A stretch of 21,877 bases of DNA from CAIQJJ01 sp964606085. Lineage in GTDB: Bacteria; Chloroflexota; Anaerolineae; Anaerolineales; UBA4823. The stretch is taken from NCBI GenBank assembly GCA_964606085.1, contig CAZSFD010000087.1:1-21877 (forward strand). Direction: 5' to 3'. This document shows positions 7,776-15,106 of the stretch, one piece after another; positions within the stretch are counted from its first letter, which is position 1, and each line of letters starts with the position of its first letter. Below the pieces are notes generated by a model. That model ran no database searches and was not told the DNA's origin. It saw only the letters and a program-made list of their open reading frames with translations. A program made the position numbers and the translations under genes.

Positions 7776-8634
7776 AATCCAAAAGGGTATAAAGCAAGCG
7801 CAGACGGCCACGCGGCCATTGGCGGATACGCCAGGCGTTGAGCATATCTTTGGCTTCGGCGCTCAAGTAGGTCAGCATGCGCCCCCAGTAAAACTGCTCT
7901 TCGGTGTCATCTTCCAGAGTGAGCAGTTCATAGAGCATTTTTTGCGCTTCGGGCATCAGCAGGCTGCGAAAGACCGTGGCCTGTTCGAGAACGCTGAGAA
8001 AGTCGGCGATCTCGAACATCAGCAGGCCCTCGCGCTCGCGTTCGCGCGGTTTGAACACCTGGTAAGGTGCGGCGTAAAAGCGCACCCACATCTGATCGGA
8101 GGGGAAACCCGATTCGTAGTGCATCAGGCGTGCCAGCATATCGCCCATGCCATGCGGCCCGGCCATGCCCACCGTGGGGATGATCTGGATCAGCCCGCGT
8201 AGATCAGCATCGTAGAGGATCGTCTCTTGCAGCCACAGTTTCAGGTCGAGCTTGGGCAAAATGAGCAAAAAATGGGCATCATCGTGGATGTAGGTGTGGA
8301 AAAAGGAACGGGCGTAAATGCCAGCGCCCTCGGTGAGGTGACGCGGCAGGCCATTGGCGCTCACCCAGGCCACCACCGAACTCATTGAAGCATTGCTCAA
8401 GGTACGTGAACGATCAATCACGGCCTGGCAAAACCGGCAATAGGGGCGCGGGGTTGGCTCGGTGATGCGCGGATACACCCAACAACGGCGGCATGGCCCA
8501 TCGAAAGCGGAGTGCGGCGCCCCCAATTCATCCTGGTAGGTCAGCAAATCAGGTTCAATGCGCAGAGTTTTGAGGGTGGCGAGCAATTCTGCGCCGGTGT
8601 AGGCGCTCAAAAGCCATTGCAGGCTGTCAGACAT
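7750..8634 (-). CDS. Unrecognised zinc-ribbon protein between RAMP genes
   Basis: The protein has 294 residues from ATG 8634, chosen because GGGAGA lies about 8 bases upstream. It contains one likely zinc site made of CRRC (48-51) and CRFC (66-69), with a Pro-rich 14-residue spacer. The remainder is mixed alpha/beta with no motif I can name; hydrophobic strands such as HFLLILPKLDLKLWL and a charged helical C-terminal third are visible. It is flanked by a giant Cas7-type protein and a Cas6-like nuclease on the same strand, and its stop lies inside the Cas6 start region, so it is probably translated with Cas6. A role as accessory subunit or regulator of the RNA-guided complex is inferred only from position. 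Confidence 0.8.
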   Translation of the reverse strand: MSDSLQWLLSAYTGAELLATLKTLRIEPDLLTYQDELGAPHSAFDGPCRRCWVYPRITEPTPRPYCRFCQAVIDRSRTLSNASMSSVVAWVSANGLPRHLTEGAGIYARSFFHTYIHDDAHFLLILPKLDLKLWLQETILYDADLRGLIQIIPTVGMAGPHGMGDMLARLMHYESGFPSDQMWVRFYAAPYQVFKPREREREGLLMFEIADFLSVLEQATVFRSLLMPEAQKMLYELLTLEDDTEEQFYWGRMLTYLSAEAKDMLNAWRIRQWPRGRLRLLYTLLDYVEFYKLA

Positions 8635-8663
8635 CAATCAGTTCTCCCATACCCCAGACAAAA

Positions 8664-8723
8664 CGAAGGCACAAAGGTTCACTGTCGCCATGATCGGGGC
8701 GACAGTGAACCTTTGCGCCTTCG
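8664..8723 (-). terminator. Long 26-bp hairpin between giant RAMP gene and zinc-ribbon gene
   Basis: Arms 8664-8689 and 8698-8723 are complementary over 26 positions with an 8-base loop. The only irregular pair (8671/8716) is A-C on the plus strand but G-U in a minus-strand transcript, so the RNA stem is unbroken. On the minus strand the stem is followed by TTTTGTC, a short U-tract. It could therefore act as an intrinsic terminator or attenuator that lowers expression of the two downstream genes. A mobile palindromic repeat, or an RNA structure recognised by Cas6, are alternatives I cannot exclude. Confidence 0.6.
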
Positions 8724-8742
8724 AGTTATCAAGGGTCAACGA

Positions 8743-11700
8743 TCAAGCCGATAAAGTTCCGGCATTCAACACGCTCTTTAGCGCGGCGTAGTTGGCAATC
8801 ACCTTGGGGTTGAGCCAATCGCTGGCTTGCACGGGCTTCTGCCATTGCTCGGCAGGTTGGTTGGCGTAACGAGCCGCGAGGTCATCCAGGTGGCTGGTGG
8901 GCAGCAGGCTCAGGCGCAGGCTGCCGAAGCCCAGGTAGCGCCCCATGCCGATCTTGTGCGCCAGGCTGCCTTCGAGGGTGATGCTCCACACCAGGCGTTG
9001 CAATTCTTCCTCGGTCAGGTTCCAAAAGCGCACCGAGAAACGCGCCTGCGCCCCTGGCAAAATGGCCTTGAAATAGCTGGCCTGCACGGCATCGGGGGTG
9101 AAATTATCGAGTTTGCTGACGATGGGGGCCAGCGGGGCATGCGGGAAGATGCGCCAATCGGCCACCTTCACCTGCTTCACGCCGCCCTCGGCCTTCTTAT
9201 CCCAACGGCCATCCATGAAATTCCAACGGCCATAGGGATACGGCACTTTGAACCATGCCTGCTGCGGGGCGTCGAAAAAGCCAAAATCTATCACCACGCG
9301 GCCCATCAGCGATTGATTGGTGCCACGTCCCACCCAACCAAACAGGCTGTCTGACGGGTTCAGGCGGGTGATGTCGGGCGAATCTTTGCTCGAATCACTG
9401 GCGATGCTGTAAATGTGGCGGATCATGCCGCGCAGGCTCTTGGCAGGCAGGGCGTAACGGCGGGCTTCGCTGCGCAACTCGGCCTCCGCCGGTGACATGG
9501 AGAAGAAATCCCAACCGTTGACCGGGCCTTCGGGCAGGCTGGCTGTAAACGATGGTTCGCCGCTTTCACGAACACAGGTGGGGGTGAGGATTTCAGCCTG
9601 TACATCGAGCGCGCCGCCGTAACCGCTGAACGAACGGTGCGAGATGAAACCACCCGCGGCACGTGGCGGTTCTTTGCTGGCCGGGTTTTGCGCTTCGAGC
9701 GGGGCCGCCTGGCGGAAGACCGCCGCGGCTTCATCGCCGGGCAGTTCGGCCTTCAACCACAGGCCAGCCGGTTGTAAGGATTTCCCGCCAGCAAATTTCT
9801 GGCCGAAGCCCTTGGGGTCGGCGGTGAGCCAGGTCAGGCCATCGAGTTTGGCCTGCACCCAGCCGAAGCCGCTGGTCTTTTCGCCGCCGAGGGGGATGTC
9901 GCCGCTTTGGAAGTCGTTGAGCAGGTGGGCAAAGGCGGTGATGGCATCGCCATCCTGCGCCGAAAGGTCTTGCAAATCGAGCTGCAACTGGAACTTGAGT
10001 TGCGAACCGTAAGCGAAAAGATAATCTGACTTGGCGCTTTCGATGGGGCCGCCGGTCTTGGGATCCATGCGCACGCCATCCATGCTGCACCAGTAACGCT
10101 CGTCGGTGTTGGGATCGGCCAGGTAGGCATCGGAGAAGAGGATCAGGCCGCGCTGGCCCTGCTTGCCGAAGAGACAATCGAGTACGGCGTTGGTGCGCGG
10201 CGTCTCGCCCCACAGGGTTTTCAAAATCTGCGAGGCGCGCTTGCGGAAGCCACCCTTAATCGTGCTGCCGGGGATGTAGATCGTCCACGTGCCATCGCCG
10301 TTGGAGGAGGGCTGCCACGATAACATGCGCATGAAGATGGTGTCATACGATTTGCCGAATTTCTTGGCATATTGGCGGTTGCCAGTGCCGCCAGAGCGCA
10401 CGTCAATGTGGGCGGGTTGGGCCAGTTCCTGGCGGGTTTTATCGCGGTAGGCTTTGAGGAAGTTGATGAAGTTTTCGTCGTTGGTGATGGATTTGCGTAA
10501 ATTGCGGTCGTTGAGCAGGTGATGGAAGCGCACCTGGCGGTGAGTTTCGAGGAAGTCGCGCCAACCGGCATTGCTGATGCCCTGCGGCGGGCGGTTGCGA
10601 TCGTTCCATTGGGCTTCGGTGATCTTGCCTTGCTGCAACATGCGCTTGATCGCCAGGTGTTCTTCGCGGGCGGTCAGTTCGGCATCCACCCAGGCATCCG
10701 AGCGAATCAGGTTGATCTGTTGCTCCACCTGCTCATTGAGACGGGGCAGGGCCGGGGCAATGGCTTTGGCCAGGGCGGCAGTGAGGGCGGCCTCGTCGCT
10801 GATGGCGGCAACCAGTTCTGCCGGGGGAGCGTCGGGCAGTCCGAAGGCGGGGGCGATCTCTTTCCAGGCTGCCGGGCTGAGTTGGCGAGTGGTCTGTTTC
10901 TTGGCTTCGGCGGCATCCAGCAGGCGTTCAAGCATGTTTTGTTTACTGCCGAGGGCCTGGCTGAGCGCTTTTTCCAGTGCGCCGTCGCTAGGGAAGGGTT
11001 GATCTAAGAGGGGTTGGATTTGATCAACCACGGCTTTGCTGATCGGGTATTTGCCTTTACTCAACTTGGCAATGGCTGATGTGGTGAGGGTATAGGTGAT
11101 GGAAGTGCCAGCGGCCTGTTCGCCCAGCCAGATGGCAATCACCTTGGGCAGCAGTTGGGCAAAGCGGCTGAGCCAATCATCCGTATTGAGGATGGGGCCG
11201 GCCAGGGTGCGTTCGAGGCGGGTGCGGATGGGGGCTGGCAGGTCGCGCATGGCAGCCACGAGCAGACGGCCTTCGATGGCGGCGAAGGCAGGGGCTTCGG
11301 GGTCTACTTTGCCCCAGTTCCAACCGACCAGGACGGGGTTGGTGGCGTCAAAGGAGATGTCGAGGCGCAGGTGGTTGGCCTTGGGGTTGGGGGTGGGGTT
11401 GACCGCGGGCGCCGTCAACGCGCCTTCGAGTTCAAGGCGTACGCGGCCCAGGCCCTTGCTCTTGCCCGCCCCAAACCAGAAACGCCCGGTGGTGAGTTCT
11501 TCGACAAGGTAATAGAGACGGGCGGCGTTGGCGCCTTGCTGCAACACGCTGTCGTTCACATCCATCGAGAAATCGAAAACCGAGTTGCGGAAGAGCGTCT
11601 CATATTTATAGTTGGCATTGGCGATGGCGGCGGCGCGGTCTTCATCGAGCTTGATGCCCATGCGCAGATCGAAGAAGCGGTCTTTGGGGTAGCTTTCGGT

Positions 11701-11967
11701 GCGCAGTTTGCAATCCACGCTGCGGATCAGGCCGTCGGGGATAGGCCCGCCGTAGAGCCGCAGCCACAGGCGATTGAGCAGGCCGATATTGCGCCCGTCA
11801 CGCGAACTGCCTGCGAAGGCATCCATGAGAGCCTGGGCGGTGCCGCTGATCTCACCCGCCAACGAGACGAGGCGCTGCGTGCCATCGCCATCACGGGTGA
11901 AGAGGGTCTTGCGGGCATTGCCGCGATAAATGGGGGATTCGGCATAGAGTTTGCCACGGATTTGCAT
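8743..11967 (-). CDS. Giant fused RAMP (multi-Cas7-like) CRISPR effector protein
   Basis: This 1074-residue single chain has at least three RAMP modules. Module 1 (about 1-185) has KLYAESPIYRG as first strand, acidic RDGDGT (25-30), and a closing glycine loop FWFGAGKSKGLGRVRL (163-178). Residues about 225-515 are mainly helical. Module 2 (about 517-715) has IPGSTIKGGFRKR (565-577), CLFGKQGQRGLILFSDA (598-614) and IPLGGEKTSGFGWVQ (691-705). Module 3 (about 780-1022) has YALPAKSLRGMIR (838-850), SLFGWVG (874-880) and IGMGRYLGFGSLRLSL (1006-1021). These are the IPGSSLKG, LFG and G-rich-loop signatures of Cas7-type type III backbone subunits, which bind crRNA and can cut target RNA. AGGAGG stands 6 bases before ATG 11967. 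Downstream lie the zinc-ribbon and Cas6-like genes; no cas10 is present. It resembles the fusion principle of type III-E gRAMP/Cas7-11, but I see no close sequence match. Confidence 0.85.
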   Translation of the reverse strand: MQIRGKLYAESPIYRGNARKTLFTRDGDGTQRLVSLAGEISGTAQALMDAFAGSSRDGRNIGLLNRLWLRLYGGPIPDGLIRSVDCKLRTESYPKDRFFDLRMGIKLDEDRAAAIANANYKYETLFRNSVFDFSMDVNDSVLQQGANAARLYYLVEELTTGRFWFGAGKSKGLGRVRLELEGALTAPAVNPTPNPKANHLRLDISFDATNPVLVGWNWGKVDPEAPAFAAIEGRLLVAAMRDLPAPIRTRLERTLAGPILNTDDWLSRFAQLLPKVIAIWLGEQAAGTSITYTLTTSAIAKLSKGKYPISKAVVDQIQPLLDQPFPSDGALEKALSQALGSKQNMLERLLDAAEAKKQTTRQLSPAAWKEIAPAFGLPDAPPAELVAAISDEAALTAALAKAIAPALPRLNEQVEQQINLIRSDAWVDAELTAREEHLAIKRMLQQGKITEAQWNDRNRPPQGISNAGWRDFLETHRQVRFHHLLNDRNLRKSITNDENFINFLKAYRDKTRQELAQPAHIDVRSGGTGNRQYAKKFGKSYDTIFMRMLSWQPSSNGDGTWTIYIPGSTIKGGFRKRASQILKTLWGETPRTNAVLDCLFGKQGQRGLILFSDAYLADPNTDERYWCSMDGVRMDPKTGGPIESAKSDYLFAYGSQLKFQLQLDLQDLSAQDGDAITAFAHLLNDFQSGDIPLGGEKTSGFGWVQAKLDGLTWLTADPKGFGQKFAGGKSLQPAGLWLKAELPGDEAAAVFRQAAPLEAQNPASKEPPRAAGGFISHRSFSGYGGALDVQAEILTPTCVRESGEPSFTASLPEGPVNGWDFFSMSPAEAELRSEARRYALPAKSLRGMIRHIYSIASDSSKDSPDITRLNPSDSLFGWVGRGTNQSLMGRVVIDFGFFDAPQQAWFKVPYPYGRWNFMDGRWDKKAEGGVKQVKVADWRIFPHAPLAPIVSKLDNFTPDAVQASYFKAILPGAQARFSVRFWNLTEEELQRLVWSITLEGSLAHKIGMGRYLGFGSLRLSLLPTSHLDDLAARYANQPAEQWQKPVQASDWLNPKVIANYAALKSVLNAGTLSA

Positions 11968-11973
11968 AGGAGA

Positions 11974-11979
11974 CCTCCT
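11974..11979 (-). promoter_or_regulatory. Strong ribosome binding site of the giant RAMP gene
   Basis: AGGAGG on the minus strand, six bases before ATG 11967. It is the best Shine-Dalgarno match near any gene in the window and fixes the start. It lies in the 30-base gap after the sulfatase stop, leaving little room for a separate promoter. Confidence 0.85.
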
Positions 11980-11997
11980 GAGAATAGTGCAACAATT

Positions 11998-13401
11998 CTA
12001 GCATTGGCGCGACGAGGTGACAAGGTTGTTTTCAGCCCTATTCAGGTTGGGCTGGGGAATCTGGGCAGACAGGCGGCGGCGCCACGTATCCAATAGCTGG
12101 TGTAAAAATTCTGCTCGCTGGGGTCGGTCGGCGGCCAGGTTGTGCTGCTCGCCAGGATCATCCCGCAGGTTGTACAACTCCAGCCGGCCATCCTCGAAGA
12201 ACTCGATCAATTTATCATCGCCCAGCCGCACCGATGAGCCTGGCGTGCCGCCCTGGTTGCCGTAGTGTGGATAATGCCAGAAAATGGGACGTTCACCCAA
12301 GGTGCCGGCCTGGCGCAGCAGCGGCGTCAAGCTCATCCCATCACAGTGCTGTTCGGGCATAGGCGGCAGGCCGGCGGCTTCGAGCAAGGTGGGATAAAAA
12401 TCGGGGCTGGTGACCGGCTCGTGGCAAACCGACCCCGCCGCGACAACCCCCGGCCAACGCACCAACAGCGGCTCACGCGTGCCGCCCTCGTACATCCAGC
12501 CTTTGCCCTCGGCCAGCGGCAGGTTGCAGGTAGGTGAGCTTTCTGCCGTTGCCAGCCCGCCATTGTCGGAGGTGAAGATCACCAATGTCTCATCGGCAAT
12601 GCCCTCCCGCTCCAACGTATCCAGCAGCCGCCCGATGTTGTCGTCGAGGGTTTCGATCATGGCGGCATAGGTGGGGTCTGATTGCAACAGGCGGCGGGTG
12701 ACGCGCAGGTGCTGCTTGTGTTCACAAGGGAAAAACTCGCCTTCAGCAAACGTGGGCAGTTGGTCGAGGCCCATCGCGCGCGCTTTCCGTTCATATTTGG
12801 CAATCAAGTGATCTTTGGCCTGGATGGGCGTGTGAACTTCGTAATACCACAGGTTGAGGAAGAAAGGCCGCTCGCCGCGGTTTTCAATCAAACGGATGGC
12901 TTCGTCGGTCAATCGGTCGCACAGATGCTCACCAACGTGGCCATCGGGCAAGGTGGGGATGCCCCACGGGCTGAAATAGCCGTTGCGCGGGTGGCCCCAA
13001 TGACAGCCGGCGATATTGACCTCAAAACCGTGGTGTTCGGGATAGTACGGCTCGCGGCCGAGATGCCATTTGCCAATGTGCCAGGTCTGGTAGCCGCCAG
13101 TTTGCAGGGCGCGCGCCAGGCTGATCTCTTCGAGGGCCAGGTGATCGACATAGGGTGCGTCAATCAGCTTGCCGCGCGCGTGGGCGCCGATCCAATCGGT
13201 GAGACCCAGGCGGGCGGGGTATTTGCCGGTAAGGATGCTGGCACGGGTGGGCGAACATACCGGGCAGGCCGCGTAGGCGTTGGTGAAGGTCATTCCCTGG
13301 GCGGCCAGGCGGTCTATGTTGGGGGTTTCGTAGAAGGGGCTGCCGGTGCAAGCAAGGTCGCGCCAACCCATGTCGTCGAGGAGGATAAAGAGGATATTCA
13401 T
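11998..13401 (-). CDS. Sulfatase family hydrolase (arylsulfatase-like)
   Basis: The protein has 467 residues. It begins MNILFILLDDMG with the metal-binding Asp pair (9-10), then CSPTR (49-53), the C-x-P-x-R motif whose Cys is converted to formylglycine and performs sulfate ester hydrolysis. GKWHLG and TSDNGG are further active-site motifs of the family, and the C-terminal ELYNLRDDPGEQHNLA is the usual sulfatase ending. It starts directly with the catalytic domain, so there is no signal peptide and the enzyme is predicted cytoplasmic. The substrate is unknown; choline, carbohydrate or aryl sulfates and phosphonate esters are all handled by relatives. It is transcribed towards the giant RAMP gene, 30 bases away. 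Confidence 0.94.
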   Translation of the reverse strand: MNILFILLDDMGWRDLACTGSPFYETPNIDRLAAQGMTFTNAYAACPVCSPTRASILTGKYPARLGLTDWIGAHARGKLIDAPYVDHLALEEISLARALQTGGYQTWHIGKWHLGREPYYPEHHGFEVNIAGCHWGHPRNGYFSPWGIPTLPDGHVGEHLCDRLTDEAIRLIENRGERPFFLNLWYYEVHTPIQAKDHLIAKYERKARAMGLDQLPTFAEGEFFPCEHKQHLRVTRRLLQSDPTYAAMIETLDDNIGRLLDTLEREGIADETLVIFTSDNGGLATAESSPTCNLPLAEGKGWMYEGGTREPLLVRWPGVVAAGSVCHEPVTSPDFYPTLLEAAGLPPMPEQHCDGMSLTPLLRQAGTLGERPIFWHYPHYGNQGGTPGSSVRLGDDKLIEFFEDGRLELYNLRDDPGEQHNLAADRPQRAEFLHQLLDTWRRRLSAQIPQPNLNRAENNLVTSSRQC

Positions 13402-13497
13402 GGGGGTGTTACAATTTGGATTCGAACGAAAACCTTTGGGGTTTTCACTTAATAAACAACATTTAGCCCTTACGAATTTAGATTGGAAAGATGGCCT
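13402..13497. promoter_or_regulatory. Divergent intergenic region with small inverted repeat
   Basis: These 96 AT-rich bases lie between the divergently transcribed sulfatase and glycosyltransferase genes and must hold both promoters if neither is read from elsewhere. GAAAACC (13428-13434) and GGTTTTC (13440-13446) form a perfect 7-bp inverted repeat with a 5-base centre, a possible operator. I see no convincing -35/-10 pair on either strand. Confidence 0.35.
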
Positions 13498-15075
13498 ATG
13501 GATTCTAAGCGTATAAATAACAAAATGACAATATCGGCGCTGGTTTTTTTGTTGCTATCCAGGATATTTCTCCACGTAATGCTCTACCGAACGGGTTTCT
13601 CAGCGCTTACAGCAGATGAATTTGGGCGCGTAATTACCGCAGCTTTCTGGAGTAAGAATCCGGTCATGTATTGGCATGGGATGTGGTTGCCTTTTCACGC
13701 GTATTTGCATGGAATGAGTTTATGGGTTCATTGGGAATTATTATGGATGCCGCGATTCATAACGATATTGTTTGGGCTGATCAGCATTGTTGTCATCTAT
13801 TTTCTTGCTTCAAGCCTGTTTGAAAGTCGTTCGGTCGGGATGATGAGCGCTCTTTTACTGAGCCTGAACCCCGCGCATATCTGGCTGAGTGGTACACCCT
13901 TGACAGAGATGCCCCATGCCATGTTTGTTTTGATCGCGATCTGGACTTTTGGCATGTATCTAAAAAAATCGCAGTCAGCTTATCTCTTCAGTGCGGCATT
14001 GGCCCTAGCGCTTGCCAATGGGTTTCGTTTTGAAGCGTGGTTAATTTCAATGATTTTCACCTTTTTTTTGGTCAGCAAAATTATCTGGCAAGCAGTTAAT
14101 AGAAGAATCCAAGGAGATACCTTACGAAACATCTTCGTTGCAATGGTCATTCCGTGGATATTCCCCCTGGCATGGGTCATTGGCAACTACCTTGAAACAA
14201 AAATTGTCTTTTATTTTGCCGAAGCGATCAAGGCATATAAGTTTCAATGGTATGGGCATAGTGATGTCTTTTCTATTGACCAATATATAAAGACATTTCT
14301 GGCAATAGACCCTTTCCTCAGTTTTTTGGGATGGATAGCGCTATGGGCCTGCTGGTGGTTCAATAAAAAGTCAAAAGCAGTGCTGTGGTATGTTACCGTG
14401 ACGATCATTCCACTTGTTTTTTACATTATGATGAGTGGTGGACAATCCGAACCACCAGGGAATCTTATTCGCTATTTGGCTTTGTTTGTTTTTCTTTTTT
14501 ATCCTGCACAAGCATATTTGCTGGTTTTGGTTACTCGATTGGCTCGACAAAAGAAAAAACCATTCGGCACACTATTAAGAATGGGATTGTTCTTGTTTTT
14601 TGTGTTGGTAGCCATCACTCAGTTGCTAGCGACCTTTCGGTTCCAGAACGATCCGTCCGCCGCAGGCCTAGATGTTGGATTAACGATCAGGGAATTAAGA
14701 AGACAAATCCCCTCGATTTCCCAACGCCCGGTATTAATCGAATTATCCTACTGGCAATATCTTGCGATTCACGTAGGCGCAAACGACATCAGCCAGATCG
14801 TATACGATAGGGTATTGGATTTTAATTCGCGCCAAGCGCAATCCTTACTATTTGCAGATGAAAAACTATTTCGAACCTGTTTACAAACCTACAACATAAG
14901 CTACGTTATTATGGCAGATGATCAATTACGGCTGGCCCTGACTGAAAAACTAAAACTGCTACCAACCATCGAAGTGAATGGCTACGCTTTTTATCCGATT
15001 GAGCCAGGTTTCTTCGAAGATATGCCAACAGAATCATCAATCTCTTGTCCATTAGCTTATCATTTACAAAAGTGA
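13498..15075 (+). CDS. GT-C (family 39-like) membrane glycosyltransferase
   Basis: The protein has 525 residues from ATG 13498, preceded by GGAAAG; a TTG start five codons earlier is less likely. A first membrane helix (about 11-30) is followed by TADEFGR (38-44), the acidic loop motif of GT-C enzymes such as the PMT/ArnT-like family that transfer a sugar from a lipid-linked donor. About nine to eleven hydrophobic segments follow to residue about 385. The last 140 residues are soluble and probably extracytoplasmic. Acceptor and donor are unknown. The gene is clearly more AT-rich than both neighbours and stands alone on the plus strand between minus-strand genes, suggesting separate acquisition. 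Confidence 0.8.
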   Translation: MDSKRINNKMTISALVFLLLSRIFLHVMLYRTGFSALTADEFGRVITAAFWSKNPVMYWHGMWLPFHAYLHGMSLWVHWELLWMPRFITILFGLISIVVIYFLASSLFESRSVGMMSALLLSLNPAHIWLSGTPLTEMPHAMFVLIAIWTFGMYLKKSQSAYLFSAALALALANGFRFEAWLISMIFTFFLVSKIIWQAVNRRIQGDTLRNIFVAMVIPWIFPLAWVIGNYLETKIVFYFAEAIKAYKFQWYGHSDVFSIDQYIKTFLAIDPFLSFLGWIALWACWWFNKKSKAVLWYVTVTIIPLVFYIMMSGGQSEPPGNLIRYLALFVFLFYPAQAYLLVLVTRLARQKKKPFGTLLRMGLFLFFVLVAITQLLATFRFQNDPSAAGLDVGLTIRELRRQIPSISQRPVLIELSYWQYLAIHVGANDISQIVYDRVLDFNSRQAQSLLFADEKLFRTCLQTYNISYVIMADDQLRLALTEKLKLLPTIEVNGYAFYPIEPGFFEDMPTESSISCPLAYHLQK

Positions 15076-15106
15076 ATGTGGGGCAGACTTACATATCACT
15101 CTTTTT

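Noticed and set aside
6721..8742. CRISPR array near the Cas6-like and RAMP genes
   Set aside because: I looked for regularly spaced direct repeats of 25-40 bases here and through the window and saw none; the only strong repeat is the single hairpin at 8664-8723.
8743..11967. Assigning the giant RAMP protein directly to type III-E Cas7-11
   Set aside because: It is shorter (1074 versus roughly 1300-1900 residues), I see three rather than four clear Cas7 modules, and no recognisable zinc-knuckle Cas7 domains or Csx29 neighbour; only the fusion principle is shared.
11155..12096. Plus-strand open frame of 313 codons opposite the giant RAMP gene start
   Set aside because: The minus strand carries the RAMP signatures and a strong ribosome binding site; this frame is compositional shadow.
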